Shown piece by piece: positions 53,501 to 64,000 of a stretch of 64,000 nucleotides of DNA. The stretch is from positions 3,782,001-3,846,000 of the forward strand of contig NC_077242.1 in NCBI RefSeq assembly GCF_947179165.1. Reading direction: 5' to 3'. Below the pieces are notes generated by a model that saw nothing but the letters and a program-made list of their open reading frames with translations, did not search any database and had not been told where the DNA came from. A program made the position numbers and the translations under genes. The stretch is from Solanum dulcamara (Eukaryota > Streptophyta > Magnoliopsida > Solanales > Solanaceae). Within the stretch, counting starts at the first letter, position 1, and the number at the start of each line of letters is the position of its first letter.

Positions 53501-56217
53501 CCATTAACGACCAAAAACCGAAAAAACCGAAAATCGATAAAAAATATTAGGTTTAGCGTATTTAAAAATCGAAAACCAATACATAAAACCGAACCGACCG
53601 ATGCACACTCCTACCTGCATCTATCTTAAAGTAAATAGTTTTTAATGTCCCCAAGGGAATGGCCTAGTGGTTGATGCATCGATGTTACAACACTAGAGAA
53701 CCTAGATTTGAACCAACTACAAAACGTGGTGTGCGCACATCTACTCCATCCTTAGTGGAAAAGATTAACTTGACATGTTCTTGTAGGCTGCATAGGCTAC
53801 TCGATGAGTTAATTGAGGTGTGTGCAAGTTGGTCCCAACTATGGCACTTATCTTGTGAATATGTTGATCCTTAGCAACCCAACATACAATCCCATATAAT
53901 ATTGTGATCTCACAAGCATTATAAAGACTGTACGTTCAATTGGATAGGTATTTTCCCATTGCATAACACTCTGTAGCAATCCTCCATTTTAGACATCCCA
54001 TTTTGATTTATATGGACATGTTTATCTATCATATCATTCTACTGAAATACTGAACCTAGATCTCTCAATTGTCTGCAGTTAGGCATCACAATCACATTCT
54101 AATCTCACTTCAATAATCCAATCAATAATATTGTATAATAACCTATTATTATGTGGCATAACACCTAGACAGATCTGTAGCAATAGAAAAAGATCTAAGC
54201 AATATCTCTTCTCTAGTAAGCCCCACCCTCACGAAAACTGCATATACTATGGATCCATTTTAGAGAAACTGTATCATTACTCCGCATAACTAATAATCTT
54301 AATTGTCAAAATTGTAGCTTTCCAGATTCTCCAAACTCTCAAATGCAATTGATTAAAGGATTGTAAATGTTCAAAATCCAATTACTAGTTGACTATAAGA
54401 TGTACTATCTGGTAAATCTAAGGAGCTGCATGAAAGATATCCCTTCTCCTCCTCCTTCGTTGAATTAAGTGAGATTCACTATTACTTGATTAATCTAAAA
54501 AAGCAGTAATACTTCGCTCAAAACAACATGCACACACAGATTATTAAATTTATTGATTGTGCCTCTGCAATTTGGGTTACCTTTGTCAATATTTATAAGA
54601 TGATTTAATGGCTAGAATCAAACTATCTGATGACCAAATTCTTCACAAAATTTCTCACTAATTAGGGAAAAGGAATTTGAACCAATTAGCACCCGAAAAA
54701 GTGTGTACCTATTCTGTCTCATGCGTTGAGGTTGTCTAGTTGTTGGAGCTGCACATGTCTCTTGAGAAGTAACGACTTCTCCACCTTCTACAGCAGAAGC
54801 AAAAGATGGTGCTGCAGACAAGATGGAAAAAATAAGACTGGTGTATAACCAGAAGCAGTGAAGCCAAAAGGAATAAATTCAGAGCTTAAAGTAAATACCT
54901 GCGGTAGAGCAATACTCAATCTCACTTGGACCAGCAACACTACTGGAAGAACTAAGTTCTCTTCGTTTATGCATTTTCTCTTCGTCATCCTGCAGCTCCT
55001 GCTGTCTCATCCTTATTTTGGCTTCTATAACTCGTTGTTCCTCCTAAAGTAACAAGAAGACAAGGATTGAAAAGATACGGAGATCCTAAATTCAGTATAA
55101 GACTCCTTAAAGCAACATGTAATTGTATTCAAGCAATCACACAAAGAAAATAGAACAGTCAATAAGATCTTACAATCTGCTCTATCCCTTTTTCTTCCTT
55201 CGTTTTTACCCCACGATATTCAACCGCATAGTTTGAAGTTTTACAAAACGGGCATCTTATATAACATTAAGGTACGCAACGTAGAACAAGAATCTCAATG
55301 GAGGGGAGGAGATAGGTGAAATACATTTAGTAATAAGTAACCAGTAATGAGAGAATAAAGGATACTGTGTTGGACGGGTTGAATTGGGAGTCTTCATCTG
55401 CAAAAAACACTCTGTTGCCAGGAAACAAGTCATAAACTCATTCGCAAAATGGAACTTATTATTACATCAAACAGTAAAACCATAATAAGCACAGGTAATC
55501 ACAAAATAAGGATAATAAATACCTGTACAAATGCCTTTCATGCAACATCTTGAACGATTTAAACTTGGATAATACTGCAAAGTCCACGATGAACAAAGTT
55601 AACAATCATAAGAAACATGACAGTAAACATATTGTCCTAATTCTTTCGAATTCTATCCTAGACCAACATACTCAGAAGTCAGAACAAACAACAACAAAAA
55701 CTACGGCATTCTTTTATCACGGTGATATCCAGGCAAGCTTGGCCGCACCTCCACTATTCCACCGGGTACCTGGTCCCTCCCACCAGCACAAGTACTCTGT
55801 CAATCACCTAGTGCTTTTTTTGCCTACGGGATTTGAACATTTCTCCTCCCACTTCAATAACAAGAACCACTACATTCTCAATCCCAAACTAGTTGAGGTC
55901 GGCTATATGAATCATGCTATGCTCCATTCGGAACGATTTCATTTGAATGACTCAGGACAAACATATGCCAAAAACATTTCCAAGTTTAATATGGGATAGA
56001 AAAAAAAGGAGAGAAAACAAACCAAGAAGCAAATGGGGCATTCCTCAAGGTCAACATTGGGACAATCATCATCACCAGGGTAGCAAGGAGCAAGCTTGGA
56101 ATCAAGAATGAGTTTGCGAAGCTTCTTGATATCCACATCCTTATGCTGGTACAACCCTTGAGGCCTAGTGTACTTATCATCCACCACTTGCTTCCTCCTT
56201 CCCAACTTATTACCCAT
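47560..56217 (-). CDS. DA2: DA2/GW2-like RING-type E3 ubiquitin ligase
   Basis: Eight exons on the minus strand join in frame: 56023-56217, 55523-55574, 55366-55411, 55174-55255, 54899-55043, 54709-54811, 48668-48734, 47560-48138. The product is 422 aa. The start [12 protein letters not shown] and the block YTRPQGLY are family hallmarks. The C5HC2-type RING lies at about 60-102: C60 and C63, C75/C76, C81, C84, C99 and C102. A charged helix follows (about 126-155). The short block [19 protein letters not shown] is near 212-230. A Ser-rich segment comes next, then a C-terminal block, [20 protein letters not shown]2 and rice GW2 limit seed and organ size by ubiquitinating growth regulators, including activation of the DA1 peptidase. 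Intron 6 (48735-54708) is nearly 6 kb and full of transposon debris, but every exon is open. It could also be the DA2L paralog. Confidence 0.93.
49430..49815. mobile_element. MITE-like segment in DA2 intron 6
   Basis: CATTAGCTTTGTGTATTACTAATAC-type sequence at the left and GCATAGCTAATATCCACATT-type sequence at the right share phrases with 25525-26135. The right edge, CAAATGACCCCTTA, resembles a MITE end. Terminal repeats are weak and no target duplication was seen. Confidence 0.35.
50244..50365 (+). repeat. perfect 61-bp tandem duplication in DA2 intron 6
   Basis: Two 61-bp copies, 50244-50304 and 50305-50365, are identical base for base by direct comparison. The unit starts CCAAATAAGGGGGTTC and ends CACACGATTATT. 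Identity without a single change implies a recent event or an assembly artefact. Confidence 0.9.
50740..51545 (+). pseudogene. Ty1/copia pol relic in DA2 intron 6
   Basis: In shifting plus-strand frames I can read, in order: the aspartic-protease motif [11 protein letters not shown] with MADGSQT downstream (50760-50900), a GAG-pre-integrase piece (LRHPSLSK, near 51150), IWGPS (near 51303), and integrase [19 protein letters not shown] (51349-51405) with SDNAPEYF in another frame (near 51478). This is the pol order of Ty1/copia elements. Stops and frameshifts separate the pieces and no LTRs were found. It is antisense to the host gene. Confidence 0.85.
51546..52880. other. remainder of DA2 intron 6, unrecognised
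   Basis: Segment 51541-51900 is richer in G and A than the surrounding intron and may be a captured or unnamed repeat. The rest is AT-rich with no domain. I call no gene here. Confidence 0.4.
52886..53613. mobile_element. hAT-type MITE, family 2, in DA2 intron 6
   Basis: The ends are TAGGGGTGTGCA and TGCACACTCCTA. Both flanks are CCTGCATC (52878-52885 and 53614-53621), a perfect 8-bp target duplication. ACCGAACCGACC-type motifs occur near both ends, and the element is related to 8726-9267. It is 728 bp and non-coding. Confidence 0.9.
53655..53880 (+). mobile_element. diverged TS-like SINE in DA2 intron 6
   Basis: It begins GGGAATGGCCTAGTGGTTGATG, a tRNA-like A-box head, followed by GATTTGAACC as a B-box-like piece. 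It ends with GAGGTGTGTGCAAGTTGGTC, the TS-SINE tail. The middle is heavily diverged. Confidence 0.55.
53881..54600. other. remainder of DA2 intron 6 next to exon 6
   Basis: AT-rich intron sequence. No repeat ends, RNA gene or coding similarity could be seen. Confidence 0.45.
55710..55925 (-). mobile_element. TS-type SINE (composite) in DA2 intron 1
   Basis: On the minus strand, TTCAAATCCCGTAGGC, then AGCACTAGGTGATTGACAGA, GTGCTGGTGGGAGGGACCAG and GGTGCGGCCAAGC give the order of a TS-family SINE. Next to it, CCCAAACTAGTTGAGGTCGG (plus strand, near 55885) is the common 3' tail of another plant SINE family, so this may be a composite of two insertions. Confidence 0.7.
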
Positions 56218-56564
56218 CCAAAAAAATATTCCCCAAAAACAAACCAACAAAAAAAAACAGCAAGAAACAAGAATTTCCTAGCCCTAATTTTCACATCTCA
56301 AAATACAAAACTCCCACACCATAAAAAAACACGAAATATGACCAAAAGAAATTCACCCATCCTGCAAAATGAAAAATACCCAATTCAAATTTTTCACAAA
56401 ATAGAAACAATAGTTACATAAAAAAATAATTTTTAACCAAAAAAAAAAAACCACCTGAGGAAGAGAAAAAGAGAGGGAGGGAACAAGATCAGAAGTTTCT
56501 TCTCTGATACAAATTTGTAGTGTGTGTTTCGATATCTGATTTACACGTACATTATTGTACAATT

Positions 56565-56576
56565 TTTATATATAAA
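56565..56576 (-). promoter_or_regulatory. possible TATA box of the DA2-like gene
   Basis: On the minus strand TATATATAAAAA lies about 350 bp upstream of the ATG. The leader after it is CT-rich (TCCCTCCCTCTCTTTTTCTC near 56460-56480), as in many plant leaders. Confidence 0.4.
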
Positions 56577-56599
56577 TTAAAAAATAAATAAAGTAGTAC

Positions 56600-57938
56600 T
56601 TTTTCTAAGAACTATAACAATTTTTTATATACATTTTATTCTCTTATAATATAAATAGAGGAAATTGTGTATTGTTTGTTTGTATCTTTTAGGATGCCTT
56701 GCGAATAGAAGGGAATGAGATAAGCAATCCGCAAAGCAAAGCACCGTATGATGAGAGAAAGAGTAGTACGGCCGGAAAGAATCTTACTCCTATGGGGGTT
56801 AAAGGGGGTAGGGGTAAAGTGAGGATAATTTTGTCAAATTATTACAAATTTTCTTTTACCAAGTCAAATTATTAGTATAAATTATTTTATTCAATACATA
56901 CTGATCAGATCTATTCAGATTCATTTGTTCTATCTGGCTATGCTATATGAATTTAAATTATGTCTTATAAACTTTTTCATATTCTTTTTTCATTTGATGT
57001 GAAATTGGGCTAAAATATCATGTGTACCTTATTTTTAGAAACTTTTTCTCCTAAGATTGCTCTCCGTTAAAAATGTCACACTTGTACGGAGAAAATCACT
57101 CCTTGTTACAAGTTTTTTTATCTACATAATTCAACATTTAGATCTCTGACTAACAAATTTTATTGAACCTATCACAATGCATTAAATTATCCATTATTAG
57201 TCTTCTCAAAATTGTTGGTCCACCATTACTCTGCTATAGTGCTATGTAATGAAATGAATTTTCAATATTTTGCATACCTTTATAAAAATATATATTGAAA
57301 GTCTAGACACATTTCATTTCTGTCATACACACTCACGCGCTAAAAATCTTTAAATTTATATTACATTCACACTAATTAATAAAATCAGTGCAATGATATC
57401 GCAAATTAACTTAACTTTTGTTTTTTTAACTCATTTAATTTGTGGAAGCTTGTAATTGCTCATCGTAATTAATTACATATATATATCGATTTATATTCTA
57501 ACTTGACAAATATTATCTCATTTTTTAATGGAAAATTAACTTATTTTGTGAAAATAAATAACCATATCCAACACCTCAAAGACAACTAGGAATAAAAGGA
57601 ATCAAACTGTTTTCATATTTAACTTTGCATGCACGTTAATTTAGATATAACCTGTGTCATCATTTAACAATATTCAAATATTGTTAATGGTCTTTGTCAA
57701 ATGTAGATTTATAACGTGGAAGCAAACGAAAAACAAAGACACACACATTCGATATTGTTCGTATATATCAAGCAATATATAGTCAAACTTCATTATAGTA
57801 ATAACAATGTTTGTCTAAAAATTCTACGATTATCATAGTGAAGTATTATATATTATATATCTATAGTGATATTTGATGTTTAGATTTCATTTAATTGTTA
57901 TAAATAAAAGTATGCAAAGAAAATAGTGTTATGATTTT
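56600..57938. other. intergenic region upstream of the DA2-like gene
   Basis: AT-rich with no gene, RNA or clear repeat end visible. Confidence 0.5.
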
Positions 57939-58995
57939 GAGCCCGTTTGGATGGGTTTTAAGTTGGTCAAAACCAACTTAAAGCTCTTTTTTAGCTTTTG
58001 GACGTGTTTGACTAATGCTAACTTTAAGCCATAAAGTTCTTAAAGTCAGTCAAAAATGAAAAGTTAGGATTCCTAACTTTTTTTTTGTAAGTGCTTAAAT
58101 CATTCTCTCTGACCATGAAAATTACTTTTATATCTCTTATATTTTAATTAAATTCCCAAACTATTCTTTTTATTCTTTAACCCTAAAATTCAACTCATTT
58201 TCCTCGTTTCTTCCGCTGAAGTCCACCAAGAACAGAGACGCCACAGCTATGGCAATTTCGAATGATCATTGCACAACTATTAGAAATGTTGTATCATGCA
58301 AAAATAAAGAGACTCAAATAACTGATGCAACTGAACCATTTTTTTTTTTGCTCAAATAAAATGTAATCTGCAAATATCATCTCAATTAAGCACATACTGT
58401 CAATATTCTAGGTGGATTTTATTATCATGTCATCTTTTTCACATCCACTGGTAAAGCATCCACAATATTTACTTACACTAGAGTAGAGGCATATATAATA
58501 CTAATCGAATATTTACTTACTCCAACAAACTTCATTAGAAAGCGTAAATTAGACACGTATTTATAAAAAATATAGTGGAGTGGTTTCGGTTGGAAACAAA
58601 AGATACTAAAGCAACCACATTACTCCAACAAACTTCATTAGAAAGTGTAAATGAGACATGCATTTATAAAAAAATTAGATTAAATAAACATTTTATAGTG
58701 GAAATAATTTTACATTATAAATTAATTTTGATTAAAATCAACTTTAGAGTTTAAAAATCTTTTAAATCAACTTATTATGGTGTTAACAGCTTAAAGGGTA
58801 TTTCAGTCATTTTGACAGAAAATAAGTGTTTAACAACACCTATTTACCAAACACATCAACAACTTATTTTCAGCATAAACACTTTTATCCAAACACTCAA
58901 CTGTTTATTTATAAAAATAACTTTTCAGCACTTAAAAGTTCTAAAAACACTTCATACATAAAAGTCACTTTTTTTAAGTTCATACAAACGGGCTC
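57939..58995. mobile_element. large MITE-like element with GAGCCCGTTTGGAT-type ends
   Basis: The left end GAGCCCGTTTG is an exact inverse of the right end CAAACGGGCTC. Both ends continue into TTTTAAGTT/AACTT and AAGTGC-type stretches that pair imperfectly. The 1057-bp interior includes a direct repeat (near 58516 and 58618) sharing TACTCCAACAAACTTCATTA, about 102 bp apart. I found no target duplication and no transposase. Confidence 0.6.
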
Positions 58996-59390
58996 TTTGT
59001 ATACCAAGAAGAAGAAACATATATTTTGTTAACTAATTTAATCAAAAAAATAAAAAGATAATATGAATATGAAAAAGACAAAGACTATCAGTTTTTCCTT
59101 GTGAAGTTATGATCATAGTTGATGGACACCGTTTAATAATATTTTTTTCTTTTAAATATTCATATTTGAAATTTACTATGTGCATAATATTATTGATTGA
59201 TGATTGTCATAAATATTTTATTCATATACATAATATATTGTGATTGTTATAAAAGGGTAGTTTTACAAAGAATGTATCGTTAATTCACTATAGTGAATGT
59301 TAGTATTGTTATAAATAGAATATTATTTTTGAGAAAGTAAAATATAACATGAAAAATCAGTTATGAAAAAAATTAAGTCGTTATAGTGAA

Positions 59391-59510
59391 TACAACAATA
59401 ACAATAACATATCTAGTGAGAACCCATACGTGGGGTTTGGGGGTAGAGTATATGCAGATCTTATCATTATCTTATAAAGATAAAGAGGTTATTTTCGAAA
59501 GACCCCCAAC
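59391..59510. mobile_element. SINE fragment, same family as 9410-9530
   Basis: ACAACAATAACAATAACATA leads into GTGGGGTTTGGGGGTAGAGT and TTTTCGAAAGACCCCCAACT, the same ordered blocks as 9410-9530 with substitutions. Confidence 0.55.
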
Positions 59511-61714
59511 TTAAAAATATCAGCCCCACATAAGAGAAAAAATCGTTATGGTGAATGTAGTTATAATAAATAACCGTAAAAACGAGGTTTGAGTGTATAA
59601 GATACATGCCTCATCTTAATATTCATTGTATTTGTAAAGCTCCTTAATTTAGAGGTCAGAAAATTTGGAATTATTAACAAATCGTGTCGTATTAGCTGGA
59701 AAAAATAATGTGTCCCAATAAAATAATGACACATGTTAAGAAAAATCCTTTTAAAATCCAGACTTCCTGCGTTTATGGGACCATAATACAGTTCCTTTTT
59801 TTTGTGGTCAACATTTTGTAGTATTTCCCTGGTTTAAAAAAGAATGCCTAGTTTGACTTGACACAATATTTAAGAAAATAAAAAAGATTTTTTTATTTTG
59901 TGATCCTAAATTAAAGTTATGTTAAATATATCAAAATATTTTTTAATTTTGTGGGCTTAAACATGCCACGTGGAAAAGTTAAATTTAAGCCAATGGCTTA
60001 TTTCCGTACCGGCAATGAGACTAAGTCTTATTATTTTTTTCCTGAGCATTGATTTCTTCCTCTATGGCATCTCTCCGGCAGGAATGATTGGAAGCAAGAA
60101 TGATTGGAGGCTTCAGCAAATGATTCAGGTTCATGGGAAGATTGAATTGAGATGAGGTAAGCTTGATCTTTTGTTTTGAGGAAAACGATTTATAAGCCTT
60201 CAATAGGATAAGAAATTTGAGAGGATCGACAAAATTGAGAGCGGAATCCAGAATTTTAGGATTAATAAGATTAAGAAACTGGACCACACTATTACTATTA
60301 AGAACGCAAATTGGTTGACCAAGAATCTTGATTTTGTGACTTTATATTAGCTAGGGATTTGATTTTCCTATTTGTATTTTTTCTTTTGCCAAGTCTGCAT
60401 TAATTTTAAGAAATTATGGATCTCATGAGACAACGTATTTTTTCCCTATGATTATAGGTCTTTAAAGTAATCCAATATTTAATCTTTCTTTGTCCTATTG
60501 TTAATTTGTTTACCCATTTACTACAGCAAGAACAATCTTTAGCGACAATAAATATGCATATTAATAAAGAGTGATAAAAGTTTTAATTACCTTCAATGGT
60601 TAATTGTCATTGTGTCCAATGCCGCTATAGAATTTAGAGACATTTACAAAATATGCTAAACTGTAATTGTTAATAATAATTACCTCTAAAAAGCATATTT
60701 AGCGTTAATTGTTGTGAATTAATTGTCCGCTAGGATAGTGATCATTTGGTTATGATTTCTATCTAGGGTATAATAAAAGCTGATTGATTCTAATTAAGGT
60801 ACATGATCTTCAATTCACTTTACTTTTAGTTTTGATACAATGAGGAATCTCATTATGTTGGGGATTACTCACAACTCACAAGTAGAAAATTAATTTATAA
60901 TGACCTATTTACCCAAAGTCGTTCAACTCATTAGTTGGAATAGTAAAGTATTGTACTAGGATGGTGAATTAGTGAGGACCATATTTAGGTATTTGGTTAT
61001 TTAATTTTCTTTTCTCAACTGCCAAATAAGAATGACCTAGGAAAAAATTAAAAATCAAGCTACTTTGAACTAATATTATTACCTCATCACTCCATAATTA
61101 CATAACTGTAAATTATAAAACCATATTTTAATAAACGTCCAACTCAAAATTTTGAACCACTTATTGTATGGTAGTTGATCGCCAAAGGTTCACCAAATTC
61201 GTCTTGTCTGATATTTTATTTATTCTATTTTATTTAGTCATAACAGCTATACCAGATAGACTGCTACTGTATATAGTACAAATTATGAATCTATATAGGA
61301 CGACAAGTTAGGTATTTTACATATAATTGTTCCAGAGTCACATGATGAATTCATCGGATATAATAGTAATTTCACCGATGAGGTCTGGAAGCTAATGTGT
61401 ATTCAAATCTTATTTTTATTTTGAAAAGGTAGAGCGATTGTTTTCGATAAAATTCCGTTTAGTTAGTAGAGCATATCAAAATAGATTTAAAAAGGACATA
61501 TAATAATGAAAAAGACATGATGAAATAATGAGGAAAAAAAATAATAGCAATAACAAATGATAAGATAAATGAAGTATATGAAATAATGGGTAATAATAAA
61601 ATCGAAGAATAAGATAGTAAAAGAGTAATAATAATAATATTGATAAGGAAAACTACACAATGCTCGACCCTACTAACCTTAGCTTCTACCCCAATTATAA
61701 TTTTCGATTTTCAT
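59511..61714. other. intergenic, little recognised
   Basis: No gene is visible. A block at about 60530-60730 has TTTAGCGACAATAAATATGC at one side and GCATATTTAGCGTTAATTG at the other and may be a small, old MITE. The rest is anonymous AT-rich DNA. Confidence 0.45.
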
Positions 61715-62005
61715 ATGCTCTTATTTGGAGTCATGTCTTCAGTAAATTGTAACTGTGTCATGATTTGTCTGATCACCTCTCTTTAATAATTCTTTGACCT
61801 ACATCTACCTCTCCTAAGACCTACCACATATAATCAACCTTTCACACCTCATTACCGAGACATTTGTGCATCTTCTTTTTACATGTCCAAACCATCTCAA
61901 CCCCGCTTCTCTCGTCTTGTCCACCACAAAGATCACTTCGCCTTATCACTAATATCTTCATTCTTAATCATATTTCTCCTAATTTACCCACACAAATGGA
62001 TAATA
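61715..62005 (-). pseudogene. RTE-type LINE ORF C-terminal relic
   Basis: The minus strand encodes KTREAGLRWFGHVKRRC followed by a CERL-type stretch. This is the conserved C-terminal tail of the RTE-type non-LTR retrotransposon protein common in plants, where RLRWFGHVKRR is the usual form. Both sides decay into stops. No reverse transcriptase core is present. Confidence 0.75.
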
Positions 62006-63450
62006 TCAAAGTAAAAATAACCAGGTTATTTATTTTGAGCAAATAAAATCTCTCATAAAAAAAAATGAAACAATAGGGGGTAGTTCTCTTGATCCAGACG
62101 CAAATATAATAAAATTCTTTCTCTTAAGTTTTGAATGTTCAATTTGTGTCTTACTTTTTCTATTTATTCTCCAAATCCACATTTAACAAAAAATTCTATA
62201 TTTATAGTAAAATCTTGTAAATGATTTTTTACTATCATGGTTACAACATATTCCAGTATTTAAAGGGCAATATTACGATATTCTTTTCCCATGCAATATT
62301 TTAATCTCATCAAGCCACTGTAGCTTATGAAATTATTTTACTTTTTTTAAAAAAATAATTGTATTTGATGTCCGATATCAGCTTTGAACTCAACTAATTT
62401 AAATTTACACCGAAAATTTATACCTTATAGAATAAAATCTTTTGTACTAAAGATGATTTTATATCTAAGTCGCATATGAAATATTCAAATTCACGCACAC
62501 CAGTAGAAATAGAATCACATCAAAGATTCAAACAAATCACGTGGGCTTGAGTGCTTACGATCTTCTGGGCCTGGCTAATGTATACATTGATCGACTGATT
62601 TACGTAAATGTCATATTTTAGGTTACTATTTAAATTTAGTCTCTTGAGACTGATAAAGTATTACACTTTCATCTAATTAATATGATTTAATGTTCTCATA
62701 AGATTTTCAATTTGCTCAAAAAGGACAATCGACGAAAAAATCTAATATGACTGATTTACTCAAATGTCTCCCATCATTTAAATTATGTCCCCATTTTAAA
62801 AAGTTGTGCATCTATTACCTTTGAAAAATTACTCTCCCAAATAACAGTAGACTTGCACTTAATATTCGCTCATATATTTCTTAATCTCAGGGGAAAAACA
62901 TTAGACTGTCGTTTAATGTGTGAATAACTTATAAAATTTTAGATTATCAAAACAAATAATTGTGAAAATGGGCTTAGGAAAATTTAGCTTTTGACTTTTA
63001 CCGTCCATATGAAAGAATTTGAATATTCAATCCCTCACAAACTTGAAATAATGATTAAAATAATTTAAATATCATAAACCCCTTTGAAGACTTAATAAGT
63101 GATTTGAAAAGTGTCGTATCTTACGAACATTCATATTCGAAATTATAAAAATTAAGATTTGCTTGTTATATTGATTTTCTTTAAGAAAAAAAATAACTTC
63201 TAATTGGTCGAAATCATTGCACAAAAAGTTATTTACTTGGATGCACATTATGTCCCAAAATGATTGTTGCCTTAAAAAATCAAGAAAAACTAATAAATTT
63301 TCAATTTTATCCTTGCTATTTAAAATGTCAAAAGTGATTATCAATTCTCATTTTTCAATAATGGTATTTACTCTATTTCAATTACAAGCGTTTTACTTCC
63401 TCTCTTCTTTTTTTTCCGCAAAAGACGATTTTATTCAAGTACTAATTTAA
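62006..63450. other. intergenic, nothing recognised
   Basis: AT-rich, stop-dense on both strands, with no repeat end or domain seen. Confidence 0.5.
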
Positions 63451-63518
63451 ACTACAAAATATTAACATATAAAATGGAGGCAGAGCACTGTTTGAAGTTT
63501 TAACTTTGTAATATAGCT
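63451..63518. mobile_element. fragment of hAT MITE family 1
   Basis: About 68 bp, including ACTGTTTGAAGTTTTAACTT, matches the interior of the MITEs at 15784-16403 (near 15985-16060) and 17375-18021 at most positions. Both ends of the element are missing. Confidence 0.7.
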
Positions 63519-63594
63519 AAAATGTCAAATAGCCATAATGGAACCAGATGTTCTCCAATTGACTTGATCACACATAAACAAAAACTAATATAGA

Positions 63595-63845
63595 GGCCGT
63601 TTGGATTGACTTATAAGCTGTTTTTTGCTTTTTTTGAGTGTTTGGCTGCCTAACTTAAAGTCATTTTGTGCTTAAAATAAGCTCCAATAAATAGTTGAAT
63701 TTATTTGGATGAACTTATTTTAAGCAGTTTATAAGTTGAAAATAACTTATAAGTCAAAAAAAAAGTTGGCCTACACCTACTTTTTTTTAACTTATAAGCA
63801 GTTTTCAACTTATAAGCTGCTTAAAAATAAGTCAATCCAAACAGG
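63595..63845. mobile_element. MITE with GGCCGTTTGGATTGACTTAT ends
   Basis: The left end GGCCGTTTGGATTGACTTAT pairs with the right end ATAAGTCAATCCAAACAGGC, about 20 bp with one or two mismatches. Inside, CTTATAAGCTGTTTT and AGCAGTTTTCAACTTATAAG extend the palindrome, so the element could fold into a hairpin. About 250 bp, non-coding. Target duplication not resolved. Confidence 0.65.
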
Positions 63846-64000
63846 CGAATAGTTTCTTCCATAAAATTAAGCAACTACAGCTTTAGACAAAATGGGATGT
63901 CAGATGTCACAAAAACAAAAATCCACCTTAGAGTTTGAGTATACTCTAAATCATCTAGACTATTAAAACTGAAGTTGTTTCAACTCTCAATTAAACTCAA

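Noticed and set aside
55550..55999. 149-codon plus-strand frame opposite DA2 intron 1 and exon 2
   Set aside because: It overlaps the antisense of a verified exon and a SINE, and has no domain of its own.

Overview
This is a 64 kb window of an AT-rich plant nuclear genome. Spliced genes with GT-AG introns sit among many transposon relics. TS-type and Au-like SINEs, hAT MITEs and a solo LTR of kinds I know from nightshades point to Solanaceae, probably Solanum. The species cannot be fixed from the sequence alone.

Four protein-coding genes can be reconstructed with in-frame splice junctions. (1) A gibberellin 2-oxidase (GA2ox1-like, plus strand, 18402-19608, 3 exons, 328 aa). (2) VPS39, the HOPS/CORVET vacuolar tethering subunit (minus, 27394-37300, 12 exons, about 1004 aa). 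(3) An interactor of constitutively active ROPs, ICR1/RIP-like (minus, 38639-39957, 2 coding exons, 374 aa). (4) A DA2/GW2-like RING E3 ubiquitin ligase (minus, 47560-56217, 8 exons, 422 aa, with one intron of about 6 kb). All four look intact. From memory, Arabidopsis carries DA2, an ICR1 paralog and GA2ox1 as neighbours (At1g78420-At1g78440), so the window seems to keep an ancient neighbourhood with VPS39 lying inside it.

Layout: 1-18.0 kb is gene-free and rich in transposons. It holds Stowaway-like MITEs, a 2.3 kb solo LTR with a perfect 5-bp target duplication, a Helitron-like element, hAT MITEs with 8-bp target duplications, a short solo LTR nested in a hAT MITE, and SINEs. The second copy of one hAT MITE family lies in the GA2ox promoter. 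From 19.6 to 27.4 kb is intergenic, with a GC-richer repeat block and a Ty3/gypsy relic. From 27.4 to 41.3 kb lie VPS39 and ICR; VPS39 introns hold LINE and SINE relics. From 41.3 to 47.5 kb is intergenic. From 47.5 to 56.6 kb is the DA2-like gene, whose large intron holds a dead Ty1/copia relic, a MITE, a SINE and a perfect 61-bp tandem duplication. From 56.6 to 64 kb is intergenic, with MITEs and an RTE-type LINE relic.

The genes do not form a pathway: gibberellin catabolism, vacuolar membrane fusion, ROP-GTPase polarity signalling and ubiquitin control of organ size. I found no CRISPR array, operon, rRNA gene or intact tRNA gene, and no convincing new multi-gene system. The most interesting points are the conserved neighbourhood, the transposon structure of the GA2ox promoter, the nested and solo LTRs, and the two LINE pieces separated by VPS39 exons.
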